Positions 37,254-47,094 are shown, counted from the first letter of the stretch. The stretch: DNA of 64,000 nt from Pseudomonas sp. Irchel s3h17 (GCF_900187505.1 NZ_FYDL01000005.1:284794-348793), one strand, 5' to 3'. Notes: a model not told the origin generated them from the letters alone. Made by a program: numbers and translations.

Positions 37254-39203
37254 CTAGTCGAACTCCACCAGTGCGCTGCCTTCGTTGACCATCTCGCCTT
37301 CCTGGCAATACAAGGCCTTGATCACGCCAGCATGGGGCGCACGGATGCTGTGCTCCATTTTCATGGCTTCGAGTACCACCAATTGTGCCCCGGCTTCGAC
37401 GGTCTGTCCCGGCTCCACCAGGACGCGCACGATGCTGCCGTTCATCGGCGCGGTCAACCCGCCGTGATGGCTATGGCTGGCTTCGACAGCGGCAATCGGG
37501 TCGTACTGCTTGACGCTGTGCAGTTCGCCTTCCCATTGCAGGTACAGGCTGTCGCCGTGGCGGATCGCGCGATGCTGGCGGCGCAGGCCGTGATGCTCCA
37601 CCCGCAACTGTTCACCGACCAGTTCGGCATGACGCCTGTCAGCCGGGGCCAGGGTGACAGCCTGGTCCTGGCCCTCACAACTCAGGTGCAGCGTGGTTTC
37701 GGCGGGTAATCCGGCGCGGAACCCGTTGCCGATGGCCCAGGGTGAACCCGGGTCATCGCTGCGTACGCTGTGTGCCTGGCTTTGCGCAAACGCTTGAGCG
37801 GCGGCCTGCCAGAACTCATCGCTGAGTTCGCGGGGAGCGGGCAGCAATTGCTCCTGGTAGCGCGGGATAAATCCGGTGTCCAGTTCGGCGGCGGCGAATG
37901 CCGGGTGAGCGACGATTCGGCGCAGAAAGCTGATGTTGGTCTTCAGGCCGCCAATGGCGAACTCGTCGAGCATGCTCAGCAGGCGCAAGCGTGCCTGTTC
38001 GCGATCCTCGCCCCAGGCAATGAGCTTGCCGAGCATCGGGTCGTAGAACGGCGAAACGGTGTCGCCTTCCTCGACGCCGCTGTCCACGCGACGGCCAGGA
38101 CCGGCGGCGGACTCACGGTACAGCGCCAGATGGCCGGTGGCCGGGAGGAAGTCATTGCCCGGGTCTTCAGCGTACAGCCGCACTTCAATCGCATGGCCGA
38201 TCAACGGCACCTGCGCCTGGGTCATCGGCAGCGGCTCGCCTTGGGCGACGCGGATCTGCCAGGCGACCAGGTCGAGGCCGGTGATGGCCTCCGTGACCGG
38301 GTGTTCGACTTGCAGGCGGGTGTTCATCTCCATGAAGAAGAACTCACCCCGCGAATCGAGCAGGAACTCCACGGTACCGGCGCCGACATAGCCGATGGCT
38401 TGCGCGGCACGGACCGCCGCCTCGCCCATGGCCTTGCGCAGTTCCGCGCTCAGGCCGGGGGCAGGGGCCTCTTCGACGACTTTCTGGTGACGACGCTGGA
38501 TCGAGCAGTCACGCTCATTGAGGTACAGGCAGTTGCCGTGTTGATCGGCGAACACCTGGATTTCCACGTGGCGCGGCTTGAGCAGGTACTTCTCCACCAG
38601 CATCCGCGAGTCGCCGAACGACGACAGGGCTTCACGCTGGGCCGAGGCCAAGGCTTCGGCCAGCTGGCTGACGTCCTCGACCACTTTCATGCCTTTGCCA
38701 CCACCGCCGGCCGTTGCCTTGAGCAGGACCGGGTAGCCGATGCGCTGCGCGGCATCGCGGAAGGTGTCCAGGTCCTGGGCTTCGCCGTGGTAACCCGGTA
38801 CCAGCGGCACGCCGGCGGTTTCCATCAAGGCCTTAGCCGCGGATTTGCTGCCCATGGCGTCGATGGCCGACGCGGGCGGGCCGAGGAAAATCAGGCCGGC
38901 CGCTTCAATGGCACGGGCAAAGCCGGCGTTTTCCGAGAGGAAACCGTAGCCCGGGTGGATCGCCTGGGCGCCGCTGGCTTTGGCGGCGGCCAGCAGTTTG
39001 TCGATTTGCAGGTAGCTGTCAGCCGCCTTGCTACCCCCCAGGTCCACGCGGATATCCGCTTCGCGGCTGTGCCGTGCGTCCCGGTCGGTGGCGCTGTGCA
39101 CGGCCACGGTGGTCAGGCCCAGGGCTTTGGCGGTGCGCATCACACGGCAGGCGATTTCGCCACGGTTGGCCACCAGCAGGGTGGTGAGTACAGGTGCGCT
39201 CAT
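37254..39203 (-). CDS. liuD: Methylcrotonyl-CoA carboxylase biotin-containing alpha subunit
   Basis: LiuD carries biotin and carboxylates it with ATP for conversion of 3-methylcrotonyl-CoA to 3-methylglutaconyl-CoA in leucine breakdown. The 649 residues comprise a biotin carboxylase domain (about 1-450, with VANRGEIACRVMRTA and the ATP loop GGGGKGMK) and a C-terminal biotinyl domain with VLEAMKMEH holding the biotinylated Lys. The ATG at 39203 overlaps the liuC stop by one base. Last gene of the liuABCD operon. Confidence 0.95.
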   Translation of the reverse strand: MSAPVLTTLLVANRGEIACRVMRTAKALGLTTVAVHSATDRDARHSREADIRVDLGGSKAADSYLQIDKLLAAAKASGAQAIHPGYGFLSENAGFARAIEAAGLIFLGPPASAIDAMGSKSAAKALMETAGVPLVPGYHGEAQDLDTFRDAAQRIGYPVLLKATAGGGGKGMKVVEDVSQLAEALASAQREALSSFGDSRMLVEKYLLKPRHVEIQVFADQHGNCLYLNERDCSIQRRHQKVVEEAPAPGLSAELRKAMGEAAVRAAQAIGYVGAGTVEFLLDSRGEFFFMEMNTRLQVEHPVTEAITGLDLVAWQIRVAQGEPLPMTQAQVPLIGHAIEVRLYAEDPGNDFLPATGHLALYRESAAGPGRRVDSGVEEGDTVSPFYDPMLGKLIAWGEDREQARLRLLSMLDEFAIGGLKTNISFLRRIVAHPAFAAAELDTGFIPRYQEQLLPAPRELSDEFWQAAAQAFAQSQAHSVRSDDPGSPWAIGNGFRAGLPAETTLHLSCEGQDQAVTLAPADRRHAELVGEQLRVEHHGLRRQHRAIRHGDSLYLQWEGELHSVKQYDPIAAVEASHSHHGGLTAPMNGSIVRVLVEPGQTVEAGAQLVVLEAMKMEHSIRAPHAGVIKALYCQEGEMVNEGSALVEFD

Positions 39204-40018
39204 CAACGCGGCTCCTTGGTGGTGGATTCGACCTGCCAGCTCGGCGGCCGTTTTTGCAGAAAGGCCCGCAAGCCTTCCTGCCCCTCGGGGCTGACCCGGA
39301 TCCGCGCGATAGCGTTTTCGCAATAACGGCGCAGCGCCGGGTTCAGGGCGCCGTTGCCGACTTCGCGCAGCAGTTCCTTGCTTGAGCGCATGGCCTGCGG
39401 GCTGTTGAGTAACAGGTTGTTGATCCAGTGCTCGATCTGGGGCTCCAGTTCGCCCACCGGATAGCTTTCGCTGAGCAGGCCGATTTCCCGGGCGCGTACG
39501 CCGCTGAAGCGTTCTGCGGTCAGGGCATAACGACGGGCTTCGCGCTCGCCGATGGCTTGTACGACGAAGGGGCTGATCACCGCGGGAGCCAGGCCGATGC
39601 GCACTTCCGACAGGCAGAACTGCGCGTCATCGGCACCGATGGCCATGTCGCAGCAACTGATCAGGCCCAGGGCGCCGCCATAGGCCGCACCTTGCACCAC
39701 CGCCAGGGTCGGGATCTTCAGCTTGGCCAGGTTGTACATCAACTCGGCGAGCTCGCGGGCGTCATCCAGGTTGGTGTGGTAGTCGAGTTCGGCCGACTGC
39801 TGCATCCAGGACAGGTCCGCACCGGCGCTGAAATGCTTGCCGCGTCCGCGCACCAGCAGAAAACGCAGGTTCGGGTCGCCCTGAACCTTGTCCAGGGCCA
39901 GGATCAGCTCGCGAATCATTTCGGCGTTGAAGGCGTTGTTCTTCGCTTCGCGACTGAGCCACAGCGTGGCGAAACCACGGGGGTCGGTCAGCAGTTCCAG
40001 GGTATTGAAGTCGCTCAT
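39203..40018 (-). CDS. liuC: 3-methylglutaconyl-CoA hydratase
   Basis: LiuC hydrates 3-methylglutaconyl-CoA to HMG-CoA. The 271-residue crotonase-fold protein has GKHFSAGADLSWM (oxyanion-hole region, about 60-72) and GAAYGGALGLISCCDMAIG (about 109-127). It lies 13 bp after liuB and overlaps liuD, consistent with tight coupling in the liu operon. Confidence 0.93.
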   Translation of the reverse strand: MSDFNTLELLTDPRGFATLWLSREAKNNAFNAEMIRELILALDKVQGDPNLRFLLVRGRGKHFSAGADLSWMQQSAELDYHTNLDDARELAELMYNLAKLKIPTLAVVQGAAYGGALGLISCCDMAIGADDAQFCLSEVRIGLAPAVISPFVVQAIGEREARRYALTAERFSGVRAREIGLLSESYPVGELEPQIEHWINNLLLNSPQAMRSSKELLREVGNGALNPALRRYCENAIARIRVSPEGQEGLRAFLQKRPPSWQVESTTKEPR

Positions 40019-40031
40019 GGTTTTCTCCAGA

Positions 40032-41636
40032 TCACATCCGGAACACGCCGAAGCGGCTCGGTTCGATAGGGGCGTTCAGCGAGGCGGACAACGCCAGTGC
40101 CAGCACGTCGCGGGTTTGCGCCGGGTCGATGACGCCGTCATCCCACAAGCGAGCGCTGGAGTAGTAGGGGTGGCCCTGTTCTTCATACTGGTCAAGGATC
40201 GGTTGCTTGATTTCGGCTTCCTGCGCGGCACTGAAAGGGTGTCCGCCGCGCTCGGCCTGTTCGCGCTTGACCTGCACCAGCACGCCGGCGGCCTGTTCGG
40301 CGCCCATCACGCCAATACGTGCGTTCGGCCACATCCACAGGAAGCGCGGGTCGTAGGCCCGGCCGCACATCCCGTAGTTACCGGCACCGAAGCTGCCACC
40401 GATGATCACGGTGAACTTTGGCACCTTGGCGCACGCCACGGCGGTCACCAGCTTGGCGCCGTGCTTGGCGATGCCGCCGGCCTCGTATTTCTGGCCGACC
40501 ATGAAGCCGGTGATGTTTTGCAGGAACAGCAGGGGAATCCCGCGCTGACAGGCCAGTTCGATGAAGTGCGCGCCTTTTTGCGCGGCCTCGGCGAAGAGGA
40601 TGCCGTTGTTGGCGAGTATCGCGATGGGATAGCCGTGCAGATGGGCAAAACCACAGACCAGTGTGGTGCCAAACAGCGCCTTGAACTCGTCGAACACCGA
40701 ACCGTCCACCAGGCGTGCGATCACTTCGCGCACATCGAAGGGTTGCTTGGCATCGGCCGGGACCACGCCGTACAGCTCGTCGCTGGCAAACAGCGGGGCA
40801 ATCGGCGTGCGCTGCTGCAGCTCACCGAGTTTGCGCCAGTTGAGGTTGGCAACGCTGCGTCGGGCCAGCGCGAGGGCGTGTTCATCGCTGTCGGCGTAGT
40901 GGTCGGCCACCCCGGAAATCTTGCAGTGCACATCGGCACCGCCCAGTTCTTCGGCACTGACTACTTCGCCGGTGGCGGCTTTCACCAGCGGTGGGCCGGC
41001 GAGGAAAATAGTGGCCTGCTCGCGCACCATGATCGCTTCGTCGGCCATGGCCGGCACATAGGCGCCGCCCGCAGTGCACGAGCCCATGACCACCGCGATC
41101 TGCGGGATGCCCATGGCGCTCATGTTGGCCTGGTTGAAGAAGATCCGCCCGAAGTGTTCGCGGTCCGGAAAGACTTCATCCTGACGGGGCAGGTTGGCGC
41201 CACCGGAGTCCACCAGATAGATGCACGGCAAGCGATTCTGCTGGGCTATGGTCTGGGCGCGCAGGTGTTTTTTCACCGTCAGCGGGTAGTACGAGCCGCC
41301 TTTGACCGTGGCATCGTTGGCGACGATCATGCACTCGACGCCCTCGACCCGGCCGATGCCGGCGATCACCCCGGCGGCCGGAACCTCTTCGCCATAGACT
41401 TCATACGCAGCCAGCTGGCTGATTTCCAGGAAGGGCGAGCCCGGATCGAGCAAGCGGTTGATCCGCTCGCGGGGCAGCAGTTTGCCCCGCGAGGTGTGCC
41501 GTTCCTGGGCCTTGGCGCCACCGCCTTGCTGGACCTGGGCGAGCAGGGTGTGCAGCGCATCGACCTGGGCAAGCATTGCCGCGCTGTTGCTGGCGAACTC
41601 CGCCGAACGGGGATTGAGCTGGGTGTGCAAAATCAT
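40032..41636 (-). CDS. liuB: Methylcrotonyl-CoA carboxylase carboxyltransferase (beta) subunit
   Basis: LiuB transfers carboxyl from biotin on LiuD to 3-methylcrotonyl-CoA. The 534 residues contain two crotonase-like carboxyltransferase halves, with [13 protein letters not shown] near residue 185 and [20 protein letters not shown] near 420. The ATG at 41636 begins [11 protein letters not shown]. Between liuA and liuB lies a 98-bp gap with CAAGCTACAAG repeats, and translation may be independent. Confidence 0.95.
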   Translation of the reverse strand: MILHTQLNPRSAEFASNSAAMLAQVDALHTLLAQVQQGGGAKAQERHTSRGKLLPRERINRLLDPGSPFLEISQLAAYEVYGEEVPAAGVIAGIGRVEGVECMIVANDATVKGGSYYPLTVKKHLRAQTIAQQNRLPCIYLVDSGGANLPRQDEVFPDREHFGRIFFNQANMSAMGIPQIAVVMGSCTAGGAYVPAMADEAIMVREQATIFLAGPPLVKAATGEVVSAEELGGADVHCKISGVADHYADSDEHALALARRSVANLNWRKLGELQQRTPIAPLFASDELYGVVPADAKQPFDVREVIARLVDGSVFDEFKALFGTTLVCGFAHLHGYPIAILANNGILFAEAAQKGAHFIELACQRGIPLLFLQNITGFMVGQKYEAGGIAKHGAKLVTAVACAKVPKFTVIIGGSFGAGNYGMCGRAYDPRFLWMWPNARIGVMGAEQAAGVLVQVKREQAERGGHPFSAAQEAEIKQPILDQYEEQGHPYYSSARLWDDGVIDPAQTRDVLALALSASLNAPIEPSRFGVFRM

Positions 41637-41650
41637 GGGCTACTCCGTAG

Positions 41651-41682
41651 CAGCTTCAAGTTTCAAGCTACAAGCTACAAGT
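41651..41682. repeat. Short CAAGCTACAAG-type repeat in the liuA-liuB gap
   Basis: A run of CTTCAAG, TTTCAAGCTA and CAAGCTACAAG units. A related AGCTACAGGCTGCAAG stretch occurs near 17081-17100 after the mini-gene. Such runs are dispersed between genes in Pseudomonas. Confidence 0.5.
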
Positions 41683-41734
41683 CAGAAGCAAGAGCGCAGT
41701 CCTCTTGCAGCTTGACGCTTGCCACTGACGAAAT

Positions 41735-42898
41735 TTATTTCGTTTCGTTGAACAGTTCGCGGCCGATGAGCATGCGACGGATCTCACTGGTGCCCGCGCC
41801 GATTTCATACAGCTTGGCGTCACGCAGCAGACGGCCAGCGGGGAACTCGTTGATGTAACCGTTACCCCCCAGGATCTGGATCGCGTCGAGGGCCATTTGC
41901 GTGGCGCGTTCGGCGCTGTAGAGGATCACGCCGGCAGCGTCCTTGCGGGCGGTTTCGCCACGCTCGCAGGCCTGGGCCACGGCATACAGATAGGCGCGGC
42001 TGGCGTTGAGCTGGGTGTACATGTCGGCGACCTTGCCCTGGATCAGCTGGAATTCACCGATGCTTTGGCCGAACTGCTTGCGGTCGTGGATGTACGGAAC
42101 AATCAGGTCCATGCACGCTTGCATGATCCCGGTCGGGCCGCCGGAGAGCACCACGCGCTCGTAGTCGAGGCCGCTCATCAGTACTTTCACGCCACCGTTG
42201 AGTACACCCAGGATGTTTTCTTCCGGGACTTCAACGTCGTCGAAGAACAGCTCGCAGGTGTTGGAACCCCGCATGCCGAGCTTGTCGAACTTGTTGCTGC
42301 GGCTGAAGCCTTTCCAGTCGCGCTCGACGATAAACGCGGTGATGCCGTGCGGGCCCTTTTCCAGGTCGGTCTTGGCGTAGATCACATAGGTGTTGGCGTC
42401 CGGACCGTTGGTGATCCAGGTCTTGCTGCCGTTGAGCACGTAATGGTCGCCACGCTTGTCGGCGCGCAGCTTCATCGAGACCACGTCGGAACCGGCATTG
42501 GGTTCGCTCATGGCCAGGGCGCCGATGTGCTCGCCACTGATCAGCTTGGGCAGGTACTTGACCTTCTGCTCGTGGGTGCCGTTGCGGTTGATCTGGTTGA
42601 CGCAGAGGTTGGAGTGGGCGCCGTAGGACAAGGCGACAGAGGCCGAACCGCGGCTGATTTCTTCCATGGCCACGACGTGGGCCAGGTAGCCCAGGCCGGC
42701 ACCGCCGTACTCTTCCGGCACGGTGACCCCCAGCAGGCCCATGTCGCCGAACTTGCGCCACAGGTCCGCCGGGAACAGGTTATCGATATCGATCTGTGCG
42801 GCTCGCGGCGTGATCTCTTTGGCGACGAATGCGCGGACCTGGTCACGCAGCATGTCGATGGTTTCGCCGAGGGCAAAGTTCAGGGTCGGATAGCTCAT
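41735..42898 (-). CDS. liuA: Isovaleryl-CoA dehydrogenase
   Basis: LiuA oxidises isovaleryl-CoA to 3-methylcrotonyl-CoA with FAD. The 387-residue acyl-CoA dehydrogenase shows FAD-contact signatures [18 protein letters not shown] (about 130-148) and [22 protein letters not shown] near 345-366; LDYERVV lies near the expected catalytic base. The ATG at 42898 is preferred to 42967, which would overlap a LiuR box. It is first gene of liuABCD and divergent from the acyl-CoA ligase, with two LiuR palindromes in between. Confidence 0.95.
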   Translation of the reverse strand: MSYPTLNFALGETIDMLRDQVRAFVAKEITPRAAQIDIDNLFPADLWRKFGDMGLLGVTVPEEYGGAGLGYLAHVVAMEEISRGSASVALSYGAHSNLCVNQINRNGTHEQKVKYLPKLISGEHIGALAMSEPNAGSDVVSMKLRADKRGDHYVLNGSKTWITNGPDANTYVIYAKTDLEKGPHGITAFIVERDWKGFSRSNKFDKLGMRGSNTCELFFDDVEVPEENILGVLNGGVKVLMSGLDYERVVLSGGPTGIMQACMDLIVPYIHDRKQFGQSIGEFQLIQGKVADMYTQLNASRAYLYAVAQACERGETARKDAAGVILYSAERATQMALDAIQILGGNGYINEFPAGRLLRDAKLYEIGAGTSEIRRMLIGRELFNETK

Positions 42899-42968
42899 GG
42901 GGGCACCTTCAAACTTGTTTTTATCAATGGAGAATCGGCCTGCGAACCGTGCCGAGTCGACTGTCACC

Positions 42969-42984
42969 TTTACGTTAACGTAAA
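42969..42984. promoter_or_regulatory. LiuR-type operator, copy 1
   Basis: A perfect 16-bp palindrome TTTACGTTAACGTAAA lies in the divergent gap between liuA and the ligase gene. Related palindromes are at 43012-43027 and 46956-46971. Confidence 0.8.
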
Positions 42985-43011
42985 CCTGTGACGAATGGCT
43001 GTCAATCGCCC

Positions 43012-43027
43012 TTTACGTTAACGTCAA
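43012..43027. promoter_or_regulatory. LiuR-type operator, copy 2
   Basis: TTTACGTTAACGTCAA matches copy 1 at 15 of 16 positions and lies 43 bp from it, start to start. The two sites allow MerR-type control of both divergent units. Confidence 0.8.
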
Positions 43028-43140
43028 CTTGAGCGAGAGTAGGGGCAGTTCTGAAAGACCAGCGTCGCCTTGGGGGTGAGAAAACACGCTCATTCACCGA
43101 CAGGCTTCGCTCCTACAAAAAAGACAATATAGGGGTCGTC

Positions 43141-44838
43141 ATGGATCAACACAGTGCTCACCCACAGCACAGCTATAGCCGCGGTTCGCAGGACAAAGCC
43201 TTGCTGGCAATGACCATTGGCCAGGCGTTCGACAACACGGTCGCCAAGTACCCACGGGGCGAAGCGCTGGTCGTGCGTCATCAGCAATTGCGCTACACCT
43301 GGACACAGTTGGCGCATGCCGTCGAGTTGCACGCCAGGGCGATGCTGGCGCTGGGCCTGCAGGCGGGGGACCGCCTGGGCATTTGGGCGCCGAACTGCGC
43401 GCAGTGGTGCATCAGCCAATTTGCCAGCGCGAAAATCGGCGTGATTCTGGTCAACATCAACCCGGCCTACCGCAGCTCGGAACTCGAGTATGTGCTCAAG
43501 CAGTCCGGCTGTCAGTGGCTGGTGTGCGCCGGTTCGTTCAAGACCTCCGATTACCACGCGATGCTGCAGGGGCTGGCGCCAGAGTTGGCCGAGCACGCCA
43601 TCGGTCAGTTGCAGTCTGAGCGCCTGCCGGATCTGCGCGGCGTGATCAGCCTCGACCCGCAGCCACCGTCCGGTTTCTTGCCGTGGTCGCAACTGGCGGA
43701 TCTGGGCGCCGGCGTCCCGGTGGAACAACTCAAGGCGCGGCAGAACAGCCTGCATTTCGACCAGGCGGTGAACATTCAGTACACCTCCGGCACGACCGGG
43801 TTCCCCAAGGGCGCGACCCTCAGTCACTACAATATTCTGAACAACGGTTACATGGTCGGTGAAAGCCTGGGGCTGACCGAGCACGACCGCCTGGTGATTC
43901 CGGTGCCGTTGTATCACTGCTTCGGCATGGTCATGGGCAACCTGGGTTGCATCACCCATGGCACCACCATGATTTACCCCAATGACGCATTCGATCCATT
44001 GCTGACACTCGAGACCGTGGCCCAGGAAAGCGCCACCGGGTTGTACGGCGTGCCCACCATGTTCATCGCCTTGCTCGATCAGCCACGTCGTGCGGAGTTC
44101 GACCTGTCGACGCTGCGCACCGGGATCATGGCCGGGGCAACCTGCCCGATCGAAGTGATGCGGCGGGTCATCAGCGAAATGCACATGAGTGAAGTGCAGA
44201 TTGCCTACGGCATGACTGAAACCAGTCCAGTGTCATTGCAGACGGGTCCTTCAGACGAACTGGAGCTGCGGGTGACCACCGTCGGCCGCACGCAGCCGCA
44301 ACTGGAAAGCAAAATCATCGATGAGGCCGGCAACCTGGTGCCGCGCGGCACCATCGGGGAACTCTGCACCCGTGGCTACAGCGTGATGCTCGGTTACTGG
44401 AACAACCCGCAAGGCACGGCCGATGCCATCGACCAGGCCGGCTGGATGCACACCGGCGACCTGGCGACCATGAACGAAGAGGGTTACGTGTGCATCGCCG
44501 GGCGCAACAAGGACATGATCATTCGCGGCGGTGAGAACATTTACCCACGTGAGCTGGAAGAGTTTTTCTTCACGCATCCAGCGGTGGCGGATGTGCAGGT
44601 GATCGGCATTCCGTGCGAGAAGTACGGCGAGGAGATTGTGGCCTGGATCAAGCTCCACCCTGGTCATATCGCCAGCGAGCAGGAGTTGCAAGCCTGGTGC
44701 AAGGAGCGCATCGCCCACTTCAAGACGCCGCGTTACTTCAAGTTCGTCGATGAATTCCCGATGACCGTGACTGGCAAGATCCAGAAATTCAAGATGCGCG
44801 AGGTCAGTATCGAGGAGTTGAAAGCCAGCAAGGGATAA
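43141..44838 (+). CDS. AMP-binding acyl-CoA synthetase of the liu locus
   Basis: A 565-residue adenylate-forming ligase that activates a carboxylic acid to its CoA thioester via an acyl-AMP. Motifs are [12 protein letters not shown] near residue 218 (phosphate loop), GMTETSPVS near 359, [21 protein letters not shown] near 449, and the C-terminal catalytic Lys in [10 protein letters not shown]. Position opposite liuA with shared LiuR operators suggests a branched short-chain or acetoacetate-type substrate within leucine catabolism; the exact acid is not determinable. A hairpin at 45000-45023 ends it. Confidence 0.88.
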   Translation: MDQHSAHPQHSYSRGSQDKALLAMTIGQAFDNTVAKYPRGEALVVRHQQLRYTWTQLAHAVELHARAMLALGLQAGDRLGIWAPNCAQWCISQFASAKIGVILVNINPAYRSSELEYVLKQSGCQWLVCAGSFKTSDYHAMLQGLAPELAEHAIGQLQSERLPDLRGVISLDPQPPSGFLPWSQLADLGAGVPVEQLKARQNSLHFDQAVNIQYTSGTTGFPKGATLSHYNILNNGYMVGESLGLTEHDRLVIPVPLYHCFGMVMGNLGCITHGTTMIYPNDAFDPLLTLETVAQESATGLYGVPTMFIALLDQPRRAEFDLSTLRTGIMAGATCPIEVMRRVISEMHMSEVQIAYGMTETSPVSLQTGPSDELELRVTTVGRTQPQLESKIIDEAGNLVPRGTIGELCTRGYSVMLGYWNNPQGTADAIDQAGWMHTGDLATMNEEGYVCIAGRNKDMIIRGGENIYPRELEEFFFTHPAVADVQVIGIPCEKYGEEIVAWIKLHPGHIASEQELQAWCKERIAHFKTPRYFKFVDEFPMTVTGKIQKFKMREVSIEELKASKG

Positions 44839-44850
44839 CCACATTCTTGT

Positions 44851-44940
44851 GTAGGAGCGAGCGTGCTCGCGATGGGCGTTAACGATGACGCGTGCTTTCT
44901 GGATAAGCGCGGCGCTATTGAGTTCATCGCGAGCAAGCGG
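44851..44940. repeat. REPIN-type element
   Basis: GTAGGAGCGAGCGTGCTCGCGATGG and an inverted CATCGCGAGCAAGC arm bracket an inner segment with GTTAACGATGAC (44878-44889) and CTGGATAA, nearly the same inner segment as the element at 24191-24292. Confidence 0.85.
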
Positions 44941-44999
44941 AATGCCACCCGACTCACTCCTGCGCGAGGTCGGTGGAAAACCTGAACGCCAGACAGCAC

Positions 45000-45023
45000 A
45001 AAGGGGAGCCGAAGCTCCCCTTT
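45000..45023. terminator. Shared bidirectional terminator of the ligase gene and CrcY
   Basis: AAAGGGGAGC (45000-45009) and GCTCCCCTTT (45014-45023) pair around CGAA. T-rich tails follow on the plus strand; the minus strand has TTTGTGCTG. It ends the ligase transcript on one strand and CrcY on the other. Confidence 0.85.
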
Positions 45024-45373
45024 AATTTATTGCTGCATGCTCTTTTTTTATTATTAAGGGGCGGTCTGTTGTTGTTTTTGGCAACCGTGGCCCTTTACCG
45101 CTGTTTTGTGCGACCCCCATGCGGGGTCAAGAGCAAACGTATTTTTTTGAGCGCTGATCTGCTTTTTCGCCAAGCGATCCAACCAGTTCGGGAGCTACCT
45201 GAAGGTAGTTTTATTGTTCTCTGCCCGGTTGCGGGTGACTGCATGCAGCACCCTGAAAGCACACCTTCTCCAAAAAAATCTGTTAGCTGCGTCTCTGCCG
45301 TGTTGTTTTTGTTATGTCAGAGTCGTTACGTCTTATTTTTATTAGGTTTGCCGCTTTTTTTGTTCTTGTTATG
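45000..45373 (-). ncRNA. crcY: CrcY small RNA (Hfq/Crc decoy of catabolite repression)
   Basis: An RNA of about 374 nt, close to the recalled size of P. putida CrcY and at the same place, next to the HMG-CoA lyase gene. It carries six A-rich AAnAAnAA-type motifs on the minus strand, at 45353-45370, 45332-45343, 45301-45313, 45209-45218, 45067-45079 and 45042-45055. A sigma54 promoter and a CbrB-type site lie upstream and a terminator ends it. Such RNAs titrate Hfq and Crc away from target mRNAs when preferred carbon sources run out. Confidence 0.88.
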
Positions 45374-45383
45374 CCATAGAGAT

Positions 45384-45399
45384 AGCAGAACCCGTGCCA
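45384..45399 (-). promoter_or_regulatory. Sigma54 promoter of crcY
   Basis: The minus-strand sequence TGGCACGGGTTCTGCT matches the -24/-12 consensus TGGCACG-N4-TTGC with one change. Transcription would start near 45373. Confidence 0.85.
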
Positions 45400-45480
45400 A
45401 CTTTTAAAAATCATTTAAAATCAATGATTTACAATTTGTCGGGTTCATTCGCTAAATTTTTTTTGGTCAGTTTGTTTCCG

Positions 45481-45510
45481 TGTTACTCGTTTTGTTGCGG
45501 GGCGGTAACA
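45481..45510. promoter_or_regulatory. CbrB-type activator site upstream of crcY
   Basis: TGTTAC and GTAACA form an inverted repeat separated by 18 bases, about 85-110 bp upstream of the sigma54 promoter, where enhancer-binding proteins act. The half-sites agree with the CbrB consensus as I recall it. Confidence 0.7.
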
Positions 45511-45523
45511 CACCCACGACACA

Positions 45524-46423
45524 TTATTGTGCGCTACGGGCCTTGGCCACGCGTGAACCCGTTGGGCGGCCCAGAACGGTGCAAATCTGCTGGCCGGCCA
45601 GCAGCAATTGCTCCATGTCGACGCCCGTCTCGATGCCCAGGCCATTGAGCAGGTACAGCACATCTTCCGTGGCGACGTTACCGCTGGCGCCCTTGGCGTA
45701 GGGGCAGCCCCCCAGGCCGGCGACGGAGCTGTCAAATACTGCGATCCCTTCCAGCAGGCTGGCGTAGATGTTCGCCATGGCCTGGCCATAGGTGTCGTGG
45801 AAGTGCCCGGCGAGCTTGTCCCGTGGCACGTCGGCGGACACCACTTCAAACATCTTGCGGGTGGCGCCAGCGGTACCGGTACCGATGGTGTCGCCCAGGG
45901 ACACTTCGTAGCAGCCCATGGCATACAACTCGCGGGCGACCATTGCCACCTGCTCCGGCGCGACTTCACCTTCGTACGGGCAGCCGAGTACGCAGGACAC
46001 GTAACCGCGCACGCTGACGCCATGCTGCCTGGCGGCGTCCATGATCGGCACGAAACGCTCCAGGCTTTCACTGATCGAGCAATTGATGTTGCGCTGCGAG
46101 AATGCCTCGGACGCGGCGGCGAACACTGCGACTTCCTTGACCCCGGCCGCCATCGCGTCCTCGAATCCGCGCAGGTTGGGGGCCAGGGCGCCATAGGTCA
46201 CGCCGGGTTTGCGCTGGATCCGTGCGAACACTTCGGCGGAGCCGGCCATTTGCGGCACCCACTTGGGTGACACGAAACTGCCGACTTCTATATAGCCAAG
46301 GCCGGCAGCGCTCAGCGCATCGACCAATTGCACCTTGTCGGCGACGCTGATGGGCTTGGCTTCATTCTGCAGGCCATCGCGCGGGCCGACTTCGATCAGG
46401 CGTACATGGGAGGGGAGGGACAT
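45524..46423 (-). CDS. liuE: Hydroxymethylglutaryl-CoA lyase
   Basis: LiuE (MvaB) splits HMG-CoA to acetyl-CoA and acetoacetate, the last step of leucine catabolism. The 299-residue TIM barrel has EVGPRDGLQNE near residues 11-21 and the lyase signature SVAGLGGCPYAKGASGN (about 233-249) with the catalytic Cys. It lies after liuR on the same strand, 87 bp apart. CrcY starts about 150 bp beyond its stop. Confidence 0.95.
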   Translation of the reverse strand: MSLPSHVRLIEVGPRDGLQNEAKPISVADKVQLVDALSAAGLGYIEVGSFVSPKWVPQMAGSAEVFARIQRKPGVTYGALAPNLRGFEDAMAAGVKEVAVFAAASEAFSQRNINCSISESLERFVPIMDAARQHGVSVRGYVSCVLGCPYEGEVAPEQVAMVARELYAMGCYEVSLGDTIGTGTAGATRKMFEVVSADVPRDKLAGHFHDTYGQAMANIYASLLEGIAVFDSSVAGLGGCPYAKGASGNVATEDVLYLLNGLGIETGVDMEQLLLAGQQICTVLGRPTGSRVAKARSAQ

Positions 46424-46510
46424 GGGCGTTGACCTGTTGTCATTGTCTGAGTGTTCGGAGATCCCTGTGGGAACTGAGCAAGCCCGGCTCCCTATTGGGC
46501 GTAGTGTTTC

Positions 46511-46912
46511 TTACTGGACGGCCTGCTGGTTCTTGATCGTCTGCTCCAGCGCATGGACACAGCGCTCTTCGGCGGTGTCGAGCTCCAGCTTCATCTGTTC
46601 GATGTCCAGCAGTTGCTGTTCAAGCTGTTCGCGGCGTTCGCTGATTTTCGCCAGCATGCTGTGCAATTGCTTGGTGTTACCGCTGGTGGGGTCGTAGAGT
46701 TCGATCAGTTCGCGGCATTCGGCCAGGGAAAAACCGATGCGCTTGCCCCGCAGGATCAGTTTCAGGCTGACCTTGTCCCGCGGCGAATAGATGCGTTCCT
46801 GACCGCGTCGCTCGGGGCTCAGCAAGCCTTGTTCTTCGTAAAAGCGAATGGCGCGGGTGGTGATGTCGAGCTCGCGGGCGAGGTCGGAAATGCTGTAGGT
46901 CTGGCTGCTCAT
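46511..46912 (-). CDS. liuR: MerR-family regulator LiuR
   Basis: A 133-residue MerR regulator: the winged HTH is in residues 1-70 (YSISDLARELDITTRAIRFYEEQGLL) and a long dimerisation coiled coil with a heptad-like EQLEQQLLDIEQM pattern follows. ATG at 46912 is used; a TTG at 46924 is an alternative. LiuR represses liu genes until pathway acyl-CoAs accumulate (family knowledge). A palindrome of the LiuR type lies 44 bp upstream, consistent with autoregulation. Confidence 0.92.
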   Translation of the reverse strand: MSSQTYSISDLARELDITTRAIRFYEEQGLLSPERRGQERIYSPRDKVSLKLILRGKRIGFSLAECRELIELYDPTSGNTKQLHSMLAKISERREQLEQQLLDIEQMKLELDTAEERCVHALEQTIKNQQAVQ

Positions 46913-46955
46913 GGGCGCGCTCAAGAAAGGGACTTGGGACTAAACTAATGTCAGA

Positions 46956-46971
46956 TTGACGTAAACGTCAA
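46956..46971. promoter_or_regulatory. LiuR-type operator, copy 3
   Basis: The 16-bp palindrome-like TTGACGTAAACGTCAA lies upstream of liuR. It shares the TnACGT-ACGTnAA core with the sites at 42969 and 43012. Confidence 0.78.
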
Positions 46972-47094
46972 GCTGCGTTTGCGCGGGCCAGTCCGTCCCC
47001 GCGGGTATCGCGCTGAACCTGTGGAAGAGGGCCGGCCGGCGTACCGCTCGCCTGCGATGAACGATGACAGGACCTGTCAGGCTGACCCTCGCGA

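Noticed and set aside
37770..39326. A 518-codon open frame opposite liuD
   Set aside because: The biotin carboxylase on the minus strand explains the region; this frame has no start signal or motif.
39888..41858. A 656-codon open frame on the plus strand opposite liuB
   Set aside because: The opposite strand encodes a clear carboxyltransferase, and this product has no recognisable domain.
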